This document shows, one piece after another, positions 18,577 to 26,424 of a stretch of DNA of 64,000 bases. This DNA comes from Planctomycetota bacterium. Its GTDB lineage: Bacteria > Planctomycetota > UBA8742 > UBA2392. Below the pieces are notes generated by a model. It made no database searches. It was not told the origin of the DNA and saw only the letters and a program-made list of their open reading frames with translations. Location: assembly GCA_027493625.1 (NCBI GenBank), contig JAOSKM010000002.1:620001-684000 (forward strand), read 5' to 3'. The position numbers were made by a program, and so were the translations under genes. Numbering within the stretch: the first letter of the stretch is position 1; each line of letters begins with the position of its first letter.

Positions 18577-20073
18577 CTACGCCGCGCCGACCTTGTCGCG
18601 GCGGATGATGCGGGTTTCGTGGAAGGCCTTCATGGTGGTCGGGTAGATCTCGGTCAGGGCCACGCGGCGGCCCGGCTCGACGATCATGCTCATGTGGTGG
18701 CGCTCGATCGCGTTGGGGTGCTCCACGCCGAGCGCGCGGGCGATCATCATGACGTCGTGGTGGATGGCGGTCAGGTAGTTCGCCACACGCTGCGACTTCT
18801 GGCTTGGCACCAGGCCGCGCACCAGCCAGGGGTTGTTGGTCGCCACGCCCGTGGGGCAGTGGTTGGTGTCGCACTGCAGGGCCTGGATGCAGCCAAGCGC
18901 GAACATGAAACCGCGCGCGATGTGCACCAGGTCCGCCCCCAGGCCGAGCGCGATCGCGACCTCCGCGCCGGTGATGCAACGGCCGGAACCGATCACCAGC
19001 ACCTTGTTGCGCGCACCCGCTTCGCGCAGGTGGTTGTCGGTGATGACCAGCGCTTCCTGCAGGCTGATGCCCATGTGGTCGGCGAGCGACATAGGCGCCG
19101 CGCCGGTGCCGCCCTCGGCGCCGTCGATGGTGATGAAGTCGGGGCCGTCGTCGTGCTCGGCGATGTAGCGGGCAACGTCGCGGATGAACTCCTCGCCGCC
19201 CAGCACAGCCTTGAAACCGACGGGCTTGCCGCCTGAGAGTGTGCGCAGGCGGTCAATGTACTCCATGAGCGAATCGACGTCGTTGACCTCGGCGTGGCGG
19301 TTGGGCGAGTGGCAATCAACACCCATGGGCACGCCGCGAATCTCGGAGATTTCGCGGCTGATTTTCTCCTTGGGCAGGACGCCGCCCTTGCCGGGCTTGG
19401 CGCCCTGGGAGAGCTTGAGCTCGATGGCCCGGATCTGCGGGTTTTCACAGAGCCTGGCGAACTTGTCGGGGTCGAACTTGCCGTCAGGCGTGCGGCAGCC
19501 GAACTTGGCGGGCCCAAGCTGGAACATCAGGTCGCCGCCGCCCTGGAAGTGGTAGGGACTGCAGCCGCCCTCGCCGGTGTTGAGGTAGCCGCCGGCCTGC
19601 TTCGCGCCCTGGCTGAGGGCCAGGATGGCGTTCTTGCTGAGGGCGCCGTAGCTCATGCCGGAGATGTTGGCGACGTGCTTCACCGGGAATGGCTGCGCAC
19701 GGTTGGGGCCGAGCACGATGGGGGTGATTTCGTCGCTGGCGCCGACGTCGTAGGTGGGGAAGGCCGAAGGGTTGAACTTGATGATGCCGGGGGCGTCGAG
19801 GTCAAGCTGGGTGCCGAAGGGCATGGCGTTGAGCTCGCCCTTGGCGGCGCGGTAGGCCCAGGTGCGCTGCAGGCGGTTGAAGGGGCGCTCGATCAGGTCG
19901 CTGGTGACGATGTACTGGCGCAGGGGCGGGCCCAGGGACTCGAACAGGTAGCGCAGGCGCCCGACGATGGGGAAGTTGCGTACGATGGTGCGCCTGGTCT
20001 GCAGGATGTCGAACAGGGTGGTCAGCACGATGTACGCGCCGATCACGATCAACACCCAGCCCCACCATGGCAT
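18577..20073 (-). CDS. FMN-binding glutamate-synthase-family oxidoreductase, membrane-anchored
   Basis: A 498-residue protein with an N-terminal transmembrane helix (WWGWVLIVIGAYIVLTTLF). It continues with the FMN-binding beta/alpha barrel of the glutamate synthase large subunit. Markers are ISGMSYGALSKNAILALSQ, NTGEGGCSPYHFQGG, ELKLSQGAKPGKGGVLP, DFITIDGAEGGTGAAPM and CIQALQCDTNHCPTGVAT, which supplies the cysteines that ligate the 3Fe-4S cluster in GltS. It lacks the amidotransferase and GXGXG domains of true GltB, so the usual glutamine-dependent reaction is doubtful. Stand-alone homologs are annotated only as glutamate-synthase-like. RBS AGGAGA precedes the ATG. Confidence 0.85.
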   Translation of the reverse strand: MPWWGWVLIVIGAYIVLTTLFDILQTRRTIVRNFPIVGRLRYLFESLGPPLRQYIVTSDLIERPFNRLQRTWAYRAAKGELNAMPFGTQLDLDAPGIIKFNPSAFPTYDVGASDEITPIVLGPNRAQPFPVKHVANISGMSYGALSKNAILALSQGAKQAGGYLNTGEGGCSPYHFQGGGDLMFQLGPAKFGCRTPDGKFDPDKFARLCENPQIRAIELKLSQGAKPGKGGVLPKEKISREISEIRGVPMGVDCHSPNRHAEVNDVDSLMEYIDRLRTLSGGKPVGFKAVLGGEEFIRDVARYIAEHDDGPDFITIDGAEGGTGAAPMSLADHMGISLQEALVITDNHLREAGARNKVLVIGSGRCITGAEVAIALGLGADLVHIARGFMFALGCIQALQCDTNHCPTGVATNNPWLVRGLVPSQKSQRVANYLTAIHHDVMMIARALGVEHPNAIERHHMSMIVEPGRRVALTEIYPTTMKAFHETRIIRRDKVGAA

Positions 20074-20105
20074 ATGCGTCTCCTGAGTGCGGTGATTCTA
20101 AACAG

Positions 20106-20139
20106 AACACCCCGCGGCGCGATACAGCCACGGGGTGTT
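20106..20139 (-). terminator. hairpin terminator after the response regulator
   Basis: Nine-bp stem AACACCCCG/CGGGGTGTT lies between the stop of the response regulator gene and the start of the glutamate-synthase-like gene. The minus-strand 3' side runs into TTCTGTTTA, a weak T tract. Confidence 0.5.
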
Positions 20140-20155
20140 GATTTGCGTTGCGTGC

Positions 20156-20569
20156 TTACTCGTCGCTGTTGCGCACGCGCTGGGCTTCGTCGGCGATGGC
20201 CGAGCTGACCAGCTTGGTGAACTCTTCGGGCGAAAACGGCTTGGCCAGGAAGGCGTAGATGCCCATCATCACCGCGCGCTCCAGTTGATGGGCCCCGATT
20301 TCGCCGGTGAGCAGCAGGATCGGCGTGTTACGGTGCTGCGCTCCCTGGCGCAGCAGTGCAATCAGGTCCAGGCCGGAGCCATCGGCCAGTTCAAAGTCGA
20401 CAATGACGACGTCCGGGGTGCAGTGGCGCAGCAGGTCCTCGGCTTCGGCGAGACTGCAGACGGCGTGGCAAACGGCGCCGATGTCCTCAATGAGCCGGCG
20501 GCACAAAGCGGAAGAGCCGGAGTCGCTCTCAATCAAGAGAATTGTACTCTGCCTGGCATGGGAGTTCAT
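20156..20569 (-). CDS. stand-alone response regulator receiver protein
   Basis: A 137-residue CheY-like protein: LIESDSGSSALCRRLIED (acidic pocket E-S-D), phosphorylation site DVVIVDFELADGSGLDLI (the aspartate in VVIVDFE), TPILLLTGEIG (T) and YAFLAKPFSPEEF (conserved Lys). There is no output domain, so it signals through protein-protein contact. No adjacent kinase. The first acidic pair is E-S-D rather than D-D/E-D. Confidence 0.85.
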   Translation of the reverse strand: MNSHARQSTILLIESDSGSSALCRRLIEDIGAVCHAVCSLAEAEDLLRHCTPDVVIVDFELADGSGLDLIALLRQGAQHRNTPILLLTGEIGAHQLERAVMMGIYAFLAKPFSPEEFTKLVSSAIADEAQRVRNSDE

Positions 20570-20838
20570 TGGGGGTTCTCCTGTCAGTTACCAGGTTGAA
20601 GATGTAGCCAATATGTTAGGTGCGGTCCAGTCGAGCAGCAGAGTGATAGAAGTAGCATGTCGGTTATCGGTGTGCATCTGACGCGTTTTTTGTTTTGTGT
20701 TCAGTTTCAACCGTTTCAACTCTACACCACCCGACCTTAAAAAACCAGTCAAAACGTAACAATCACTGTTGTGAGGATAAGTCGACCCGAGGGGACCACG
20801 CCCACTGATCCACTCGGGTACTTGTGTCTACCATTTGC

Positions 20839-21996
20839 TTATTCTTTTACAACTTCCTTTCCCTGCAACTCGTCGCTTATGGACCGCAGCGCCGAGGGCC
20901 TGAGTGCCTGGCGCCGGTCGCACAGGGCTTCTTCCTTGCACGGGTGCATCTCCACGATCAACCCGTGCGCGCCCACCGCATGGGACGCGCGGCACAGTGC
21001 CGGGATCAGCTCGTCGCGGCCTGCGGCGTGGCTGGGGTCCACGATCACGGGCAGATGCGACAACTCGCGCAACGCGGCCACGCTTGACAGGTCAAGAGTG
21101 TTGCGGGTTTCGCGCTCGAAGGTGCGGATCCCGCGCTCGCACAGCACCACGTTGGGGTTGCCTTCCAGCAGGATGTACTCCGCGGCGCACAGCCACTCGC
21201 GGATGCTTGCGCTGGGCCCGCGCTTCAGCAGCACCGGCCGTCCCGTGCGGGCGCAGGCCCGCAGCAGCGGCACGTTCTGCATGTTACGCGCGCCGATCTG
21301 CAGCAGCTCGGCGTGCTCGGCCACGGCTTGCGCGTCCGCGGGGTCCAGCACCTCGGTGACCACCGCCATGCCGCGCGAATGCGCCGCCTGCGCCAGCCAG
21401 CGCAGCCCCTGCAGGCCGTGGCCCTGGAACTCGTAGGGGCTGGTGCGCGGCTTGAAGGCGCCGCCGCGCAGGATGCGCACGCCGGCCGCGCGGGCGTGGT
21501 CGGCGGCGAGGTTGATCTGGGCCTCCGATTCCACGGCGCAGGGCCCGGCGATCACCTCGAACAGGCCGGCGCCGATGCGCGCTTCGCCGACCGGCACCAC
21601 GGTAGGTGCGCGGCCGTGCTCGATGCGCGCGAGCCTGAAGCCGTCGGAATCCGGCGGCGTGGCGCGACTGGTGTTTGCCGCGCGCACCTCCAGCTGGGCG
21701 GCGAAGCCGTGACGCGCGAGCACCTGGTAGAAGTCGCGCACCACGCGCGGCGGCAGGCCCAGCGCCTCACCCAGCCGGCATAGCTGACCGGTGTGTTCGA
21801 CCTCGCGGGCGGCATCGTGGATCGGCCGGTCGGTGACGCGCTTTGCGAGGCCGATGTTGGTGGCGACCTTTGCGCGCTCGGCCAGCAGCTGGAGGAGTCG
21901 TTCGTCAATGCGGTTGATTGAGGCGCGCAGGGCGCTGAAGACGAGGGTGTCGTCTCCGGCCTGCTTGGCCCCGGGTGTAATGGTTGATGTGGTCAT
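20839..21996 (-). CDS. bifunctional chorismate mutase / DAHP synthase
   Basis: The 385-residue protein starts with an AroQ-type chorismate mutase domain (about residues 20-110: ASINRIDERLLQLLAERAK, then IGLAKRVTDRPIHDAAREVE). It is followed by a class I-beta DAHP synthase barrel (FEVIAGPCAVESEAQINLA; VRILRGGAFKPRTSPYEFQG; PVLLKRGPSASIREWLCAAE; HLPVIVDPSHAAGRDELIPA). It condenses PEP with erythrose-4-phosphate to open the shikimate pathway and may also isomerise chorismate to prephenate. The fusion is like Bacillus AroA(G), where the mutase domain doubles as a feedback sensor. Its ATG overlaps the stop of the prephenate dehydratase gene (ATGA), so the two are co-translated. Confidence 0.92.
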   Translation of the reverse strand: MTTSTITPGAKQAGDDTLVFSALRASINRIDERLLQLLAERAKVATNIGLAKRVTDRPIHDAAREVEHTGQLCRLGEALGLPPRVVRDFYQVLARHGFAAQLEVRAANTSRATPPDSDGFRLARIEHGRAPTVVPVGEARIGAGLFEVIAGPCAVESEAQINLAADHARAAGVRILRGGAFKPRTSPYEFQGHGLQGLRWLAQAAHSRGMAVVTEVLDPADAQAVAEHAELLQIGARNMQNVPLLRACARTGRPVLLKRGPSASIREWLCAAEYILLEGNPNVVLCERGIRTFERETRNTLDLSSVAALRELSHLPVIVDPSHAAGRDELIPALCRASHAVGAHGLIVEMHPCKEEALCDRRQALRPSALRSISDELQGKEVVKE

Positions 21997-22667
21997 GTGT
22001 ACGTTCCTTGGCGGACCAGCCTGGCTGTGTCCGCGAGTTCGTTGGTTTCAGTGGCACGGGCATTCCTGCCCGCGGTCACGGAGCAAGCTCCGCGACTGTC
22101 ATCTCCGGCCTTGCGAGTCAGCAGCCGGAAGGTGGTGCGGTTGTCGGCGTTGTCCTGGATCGGCCCCTCGAGGGGGTAGAGGCCCGTGGCCTGCCCGATG
22201 CCGATCGGCCCCAGCACGCATACGTGGCGGAGCCGGCAGGCCAGAAAATCGGGTGCGCGGCGCGCGCCGTCATCGACGATGCGCAGCTCGAGGCCCGAGC
22301 GCTCGATCCAGTCGCGGCACTGCAGCGCCACCTGCGGGTGGGCCCAGGCCACGCGCAACTCAGCGCGGCGCACGCCCGGCACGGCCAGCAGGTAGTGCTC
22401 GACGGGCAGTGTGATTTCGCCCAGGCTGACGAAGCCCTGCGCGGCCTGCAGCGCGTCGGTGATGTCGCCCGTGGTGCTGTTGTGAATCGGCAGCAGCAGC
22501 AGGTCCGCCTGGGCGTTCGCGAGCGCCGCCGCGGCATCGGCGAAGCTTGCGAAGGGCCAGCCGGTAAATCGCTCCTGTAACAACTTCAAGCCAGCCCGTT
22601 CGGAATGGCTGCCCGGGCCGCCCTGGTAGGCGACGCGGACGACTCTGCGTGACTCTCCGGTTTTCAT
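21993..22667 (-). CDS. pheA: prephenate dehydratase-like protein lacking the ACT domain
   Basis: The 224-residue protein has the periplasmic-binding-like fold of prephenate dehydratase: VAYQGGPGSHSERAGLKLL, LLLLPIHNSTTGDITDAL, WAHPQVALQCRDWI and NRTTFRLLTR. The enzyme makes phenylpyruvate from prephenate. Two differences stand out. The usual P-I-E-N is P-I-H-N, and T-R-F is T-T-F, both near catalytic positions. The C-terminal ACT domain that gives Phe feedback is missing. The ATG at 22667 is chosen because AGGAGAT lies 7 nt upstream and because translation from further up would run through the terminator hairpin. It is the first gene of an operon with CM-DAHP synthase and is controlled by the attenuator upstream. 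Confidence 0.75.
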   Translation of the reverse strand: MKTGESRRVVRVAYQGGPGSHSERAGLKLLQERFTGWPFASFADAAAALANAQADLLLLPIHNSTTGDITDALQAAQGFVSLGEITLPVEHYLLAVPGVRRAELRVAWAHPQVALQCRDWIERSGLELRIVDDGARRAPDFLACRLRHVCVLGPIGIGQATGLYPLEGPIQDNADNRTTFRLLTRKAGDDSRGACSVTAGRNARATETNELADTARLVRQGTYT

Positions 22668-22682
22668 CTCGATCTCCTGGGT

Positions 22683-22717
22683 AAAAAAGAAAAGGCCCGC
22701 TGTTCTCAGCGGGCCTT
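22683..22717 (-). terminator. attenuator (intrinsic terminator) upstream of the aromatic operon
   Basis: Minus-strand stem AAGGCCCGCTG/CAGCGGGCCTT with loop AGAA is followed directly by TTTTCTTTTTT, a classic Rho-independent terminator. It ends 15 nt before the pheA start codon and begins 24 nt after the leader-peptide stop. That placement fits transcription attenuation rather than end-of-gene termination. Confidence 0.85.
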
Positions 22718-22740
22718 GTGCAGCTTCCGGTATGGACCGA

Positions 22741-22815
22741 TCAGCCGAACAAACGCCCGCGCGCGCCAAAGTAGGCGTAAGCGAGGGCGATGAAGATGTT
22801 CGACATGCGGTTCAT
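22741..22815 (-). CDS. Phe/Tyr-rich leader peptide of the aromatic operon
   Basis: A 24-codon frame begins MNRMSNIFIALAYAYFGARG and ends RLFG, with three Phe and two Tyr, including the run A-Y-A-Y-F. It stops 23 nt before the attenuator hairpin. The position and composition match pheL-type leaders, in which ribosome stalling on Phe (or Tyr) codons decides between terminator and antiterminator. The ribosome-binding site is weak (GAGAAAACC). It is too short to show up in routine gene calls. Confidence 0.75.
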   Translation of the reverse strand: MNRMSNIFIALAYAYFGARGRLFG

Positions 22816-22877
22816 GGTTTTCTCAGGCGGGTAACGATAGCGGGTTGCATTGACGAGTCAAGAGGAATTGAGGTTTT

Positions 22878-23056
22878 CAGAGGTCAGAGGTTAGAGGTCA
22901 GAGGTCAGTGGTCAGGAGGTCAGAGGTCAGAGGTCGGAGGTCAGGAGGTCGGAGGTCAGAGGTCAGAAGCCGGGGAAAAGATGTATCCCAAATCCCAAGC
23001 CCTAAGCCTCGAGCCAGTATCCCTGACCTCTAGCCTCCGACCTCTGGCCTCTCTCC
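22878..23056. repeat. heptanucleotide repeat tract with inverted counterpart
   Basis: From 22878 to about 22968 the plus strand is built of imperfect AGAGGTC / GGAGGTC heptamers (about 13 units). At 23021-23056 the complementary words (GACCTCT, GACCTCTGG) follow in inverted order. The RNA could therefore fold into a long imperfect hairpin. It fills the gap between lolA and the pheA leader and codes for nothing recognisable. Unit length is 7 bp and there are no spacers, so it is not a CRISPR. Confidence 0.8.
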
Positions 23057-23057
23057 T

Positions 23058-23738
23058 TCACTTCTTGATCTCGAACTCGCTGTCCTTCACGTCGCTGTCC
23101 AGCTTGGTGTCCTTGAACTTGTACAGCGTGTAGGCCGGGTCGTCGCCTTCGGCCGCGGGCTCGATGATCTTGACCGAGTCGATCTGGTCTTCGCCCTCGG
23201 TAAACTTCACTTCGATGCTTGCGATGAACTGCTTCACCGTCTTGTTCTTCGGCGTCATTTTCAGCGTGACCGGCTTGCGCGACGCGATCTCCACGTCGTA
23301 GTCGTCCTTCAGCTTGGTGAACTCACCCTTGAACCAGGTGAACAGCTGCTTCACCACCGCATCCAGACCGCGGTCGTCGCCGAGCTTGAAGTTCTCGGTG
23401 CGGCCGGTGCTCTCGGACCACTTTTTGCCGCTGTCGCCGGTGACGACCAGGATCGACTTGTGGGGCTTTTCGTACTCCCAGCGCACGTGGTCCGGTTTCT
23501 TGAACACGAACTTGCCGCTGGACTCGATCTTGTCGTCGAACTCGGGCAGGTACTTGGTCTGCTCGAAGCTGCCCTTGAAGTCCTTGTGCTCCTTGTGGGC
23601 CTGCTCGATGCGCTTCAGCAGATCCTCGAGCGTTTCGGGCTTGGCTTCTTCGGTCTTGGGTTTTTCTTCGGCGGCGTCGTCGGCCACCACGGCCGGCGTC
23701 ACGGCCGCGATCAGCAAGAGTGCAAGCATCCAGCGCAT
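23058..23738 (-). CDS. lolA: outer-membrane lipoprotein carrier protein LolA-like
   Basis: A 226-residue secreted protein: signal peptide MRWMLALLLIAAVTPAVVA, a charged linker rich in E/K, then the LolA half-barrel (DFKGSFEQTKYLPEFDDKI; SGKFVFKKPDHVRWEYEKP; GDSGKKWSESTGR; ITLKM-like strand VTLKMTPKNKTV). LolA shuttles lipoproteins through the periplasm to the outer membrane, which matches the many lipoproteins in this window. The charged linker after the signal peptide is longer than in E. coli LolA. Good RBS (GGAGA) upstream. Confidence 0.82.
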   Translation of the reverse strand: MRWMLALLLIAAVTPAVVADDAAEEKPKTEEAKPETLEDLLKRIEQAHKEHKDFKGSFEQTKYLPEFDDKIESSGKFVFKKPDHVRWEYEKPHKSILVVTGDSGKKWSESTGRTENFKLGDDRGLDAVVKQLFTWFKGEFTKLKDDYDVEIASRKPVTLKMTPKNKTVKQFIASIEVKFTEGEDQIDSVKIIEPAAEGDDPAYTLYKFKDTKLDSDVKDSEFEIKK

Positions 23739-23765
23739 CTCAGTCTCCTTCCCCCGAAACTATAA

Positions 23766-23787
23766 CGCCCGCCCCAGAGGGCGGGCG
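23766..23787 (-). terminator. hairpin between hypothetical gene and lolA
   Basis: Nine-bp GC stem CGCCCGCCC/GGGCGGGCG with a 4-nt loop, lying just after the stop of the upstream gene. The following minus-strand sequence TTATAGTTT is only moderately T-rich. Confidence 0.55.
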
Positions 23788-23806
23788 CTGCAAAAATCCC
23801 GGCAGT

Positions 23807-24302
23807 TCAGCGAGCGCGGCGTCGCTGCCGGGGCTTTGGCGGGCTCAGATCAACGGCCTTTAAGTTCGGACGCTGCGCGCCCGGCTTGCGCGTGCGCAAC
23901 TCCAGTGTTTTTTCGACGACCTGTTCAGCGCCGTCCTCGCCGTAGCTATAGGCGATGATCTGAATCTGGTTCTTCTTCGCCGCCACCATGCACCTCGATG
24001 TCTCGATAGGCCAACAGCCCGTCTTTCAAGCTCTCCAGTTCCAGTCGCCAGCGGCCAGCCTTTAGGCTGATTGTGGTGACCGCGAGGTAGTAGTCTATCA
24101 CTCTCGGCATCGCCACGGGATTGGGTTCGGCGATTTCACCCGTAATGCGGTTTCGCAACGTCAGCACGTACACGTCGGATTCTCGTCGTCCCGTGCACTC
24201 GAACATCGCCACAAACGGCGACTTCAACCTGACGCCGGGGCGTCGGAATGAACGGGTCAGCTTGTTAAAGCTCTGAAACGTAACGATCTGAAATCCGCTC
24301 AT
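23807..24302 (-). CDS. hypothetical protein (probably one gene with a frameshift)
   Basis: Two overlapping frames (118 and 60 codons) are joined if one base is removed near 23985. The product is then a 164-residue protein (DGLLAYRDIEV followed by VAAKKNQIQIIAYSYGEDG). It looks beta-rich (VYVLTLRNRITGEIA; YYLAVTTISLKAGRWRLEL) with a basic C-terminus (PPKPRQRRRAR). The first part begins with ATG overlapping the stop of the polysaccharide deacetylase gene (ATGA), so it is the next gene of that operon. Family not recognised. Two separate overlapping genes remain possible. Confidence 0.5.
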
Positions 24303-25105
24303 TCCCGTTGTTCCTGGTACGGTTCCAGTTTGAGCAACTCATCCAGTCTAACGACCTCCAGGCCTCTGGCGCGCAGGCCGTCGATGATCACCGGCAGGGC
24401 TTCCACCGTGGCGCTGCGGTCATCCGTGCCCTGCAGGCCGGCGCCGTCGTGCAGCAGGATCACGCCGCCGGGGCTGGCGCCGTTCACCACGCGCTGGGCG
24501 ATCTTAGCCGCGTTGCCGCTGACGGCGTCGAAGCCGCGCACCTGCCAGCCCACCGCCAGCATCTCCTCTGTGGCCAGCACGTCGCCCAACGCCGGGTTTT
24601 TGAAGCCGTGGGGGGCGCGGTACAGGCGCGGGACGTGCCCGATGGCCTGGCGGATCGCCGCGTTGGTGTCCTGCACCTCCCGGCGCAGGCGTTTGTGCAG
24701 GCTGAAGTTGATCCACATGCCGTGGCTCTCGCTGTGGTTGCCCACGATGTGCCCGGCGTCGTGGACCTGTTTGGTCAGGTCCGGGTTGTCGATCACCCGG
24801 CTGCCCACGCTGAAAAAGGCCGCTTTCACCTTCTTCTCGGCCAGCACGCGCAGGATCTCCGGCGTGAAGCGCGGGTCGGGGCCGTCGTCGAAGGTCAGGG
24901 CCACGGCCTTCACAGGCTCCGGCGCGCGCCAAGCTGTATCCGCCCACATGCTGGAGTTGACGTTGAACACCCCCCAGGCCAGCCACGCCAGGGTCAGCAC
25001 AACGATGACCACGGCCGCGATCCAGCCGTCGGCGCCGTGGCCGAAGCGCAGTGCGGCGGCTACGCCGGCGAGGGCAATGATCTTGATGAAGATGGCCTTG
25101 ACCAT
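24299..25105 (-). CDS. polysaccharide deacetylase family protein
   Basis: A 268-residue NodB-homology protein with two N-terminal hydrophobic segments (KIIALAGVAAALRFG; WIAAVVIVVLTLAWLAWGVF), so it is membrane-anchored. Catalytic motifs are complete: AVALTFDDGPDPRFTPEIL (motif 1, D-D), VGNHSESHGMWI (motif 2, H-x3-H), YRAPHGFKNPAL (motif 3) and VILLHDGAG (motif 5). It should remove acetyl groups from N-acetylglucosamine-type polymers. The ATG at 25105 is preferred; an upstream in-frame ATG adds 16 hydrophilic residues. Confidence 0.85.
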   Translation of the reverse strand: MVKAIFIKIIALAGVAAALRFGHGADGWIAAVVIVVLTLAWLAWGVFNVNSSMWADTAWRAPEPVKAVALTFDDGPDPRFTPEILRVLAEKKVKAAFFSVGSRVIDNPDLTKQVHDAGHIVGNHSESHGMWINFSLHKRLRREVQDTNAAIRQAIGHVPRLYRAPHGFKNPALGDVLATEEMLAVGWQVRGFDAVSGNAAKIAQRVVNGASPGGVILLHDGAGLQGTDDRSATVEALPVIIDGLRARGLEVVRLDELLKLEPYQEQRE

Positions 25106-25180
25106 GGGGCGATGGTGGGTGGTTATCGGTCGCCGGTCAATGGCCGGCGCCATGAACGCGGGGGCTGCACGCGTTACCCC

Positions 25181-26296
25181 TTACTGCTCGGGCTTGCGGA
25201 CGATTTTCAGTATCTCGTCGCCGTAGCGCTCGGCGCGTGATTTGCCCACCCTGGGCACCTCGGCCAGTTGCGCCTTGTCGGCCGGGGGCTGCAGCACGAG
25301 GTCGTTGACCACGGCCGTGGGCAGCACCGCCTGCAAACCGATACCGCGGCGCGCGGCCTCTTTCTCACGCCAGCGCTTGAGCCTGCCGAGGCGGTCGCGC
25401 TGGGCCGGGTCCATGCGCAGGGGCAGCGGTCCGGTGGGCTTGCGTTTCGGCGGCTTGACTGACACCGGCCGGCGCTGGGCTTCATCCACGATGCGCAGCA
25501 GCTCGGCGGCGTTGTCACGCAGCAGCCAGTCGCCGAGGCCGCGGATCTGCTCGAGCCCCGCCAGGTCGCGGGGCAGGCGGCGGGCGATATCGAGCAGCGT
25601 GGAGTCGCCGGTGACGCGGAAGGCCGCGCGGTCCAGCTTTTCGGCGACGCCGTTGCGCCAGGCGTAGAGTTCTTTCAGCACGCCGCGCTGGGCGTCGCTG
25701 AGCTCGCCGTGGCCCTTGATCTTGCGGAAGCGCTCGGGGTCGAACTCGCGCTTGCGCGGCTCGGACTGCGCGACGGCGTCGCACTCGATGATGTATTCGT
25801 CCATAAGCTCGTGCTTGCGCAGCTCATCGATGATCAGGTCGTGCAGGCCGAACAGATGGCGGGTGTCGTTGATCAGGTAGTGCACGTGCTCGCGCTCGAT
25901 GGGCCGGCGGCTCCAGTCGTAGCGCTGCAGCTCTTTCTCCAGCTTCAGCCCCAGGTAGGCCTCGGCCAGCGCGGCGAGGCCGGTGTGCTGCAGGCCCAGC
26001 AGCATGGCGGCCACCGCGGTATCGTGCACGAGCCCGAAGTTGAAGCGGTAATCGCGCTTGAGCGCCAGCACGTCGTTCTGGCCGGAATGCATCAGCACGG
26101 GCACTTCCGGGCGATCCAGCAGGCGCTGCATGTCGCGGGCGCCTTCGCCGAGCGCGATGGTGTCCACCACCACGTTGAACTGCTCGCTGCTGAGGGTGAC
26201 GATGCAGACGCGGTCCTGGTAGTTGTAGAAGCCGTCGGACTCGATATCGAGCGCGACGCGCGGCGCTTCCAGCAACTGGTCAATGACCTGGCTCAA
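25181..26296 (-). CDS. rnd: ribonuclease D
   Basis: A 371-residue 3'-5' exoribonuclease. The DEDD exonuclease domain shows VALDIESDGFYNYQDRVC (D-x-E), LMHSGQNDVLALKRDY (Exo II), LHDT-like VHDTAVAAMLL and HVHYLINDTRHLFGLHD (Exo III Y-x3-D). Two HRDC domains follow (LKELYAWRNGVAEKLDRAA; RLKRWREKEAARRGIGLQA). It trims tRNA and other stable RNA 3' ends. The called start is TTG. The frame stays open upstream (KTEIITDAGRL), which fits the usual RNase D N-terminus, so the true start is probably about 20 codons earlier; no clear start codon is visible. Confidence 0.85.
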   Translation of the reverse strand: MSQVIDQLLEAPRVALDIESDGFYNYQDRVCIVTLSSEQFNVVVDTIALGEGARDMQRLLDRPEVPVLMHSGQNDVLALKRDYRFNFGLVHDTAVAAMLLGLQHTGLAALAEAYLGLKLEKELQRYDWSRRPIEREHVHYLINDTRHLFGLHDLIIDELRKHELMDEYIIECDAVAQSEPRKREFDPERFRKIKGHGELSDAQRGVLKELYAWRNGVAEKLDRAAFRVTGDSTLLDIARRLPRDLAGLEQIRGLGDWLLRDNAAELLRIVDEAQRRPVSVKPPKRKPTGPLPLRMDPAQRDRLGRLKRWREKEAARRGIGLQAVLPTAVVNDLVLQPPADKAQLAEVPRVGKSRAERYGDEILKIVRKPEQ

Positions 26297-26424
26297 ACGC
26301 CCGGCGTCGGTGATGATCTCGGTTTTCGGGCAAACGATCCTTCCAACCTGTTCGCGGGCGAGGTTGGAGGCTTGAGGTTTGCGATTCGGCTGACCGAACC
26401 GCGAACCTCAAGCCCCGAACTCGC

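Noticed and set aside
18338-18979. A 213-codon minus-strand frame overlapping the IS630 remnant
   Set aside because: Mostly an out-of-frame reading of the glutamate-synthase-like gene; composition is shadow-like (Arg/Pro/His).
22878-23056. CRISPR array
   Set aside because: Unit is only about 7 bp, no spacers, no cas genes nearby.
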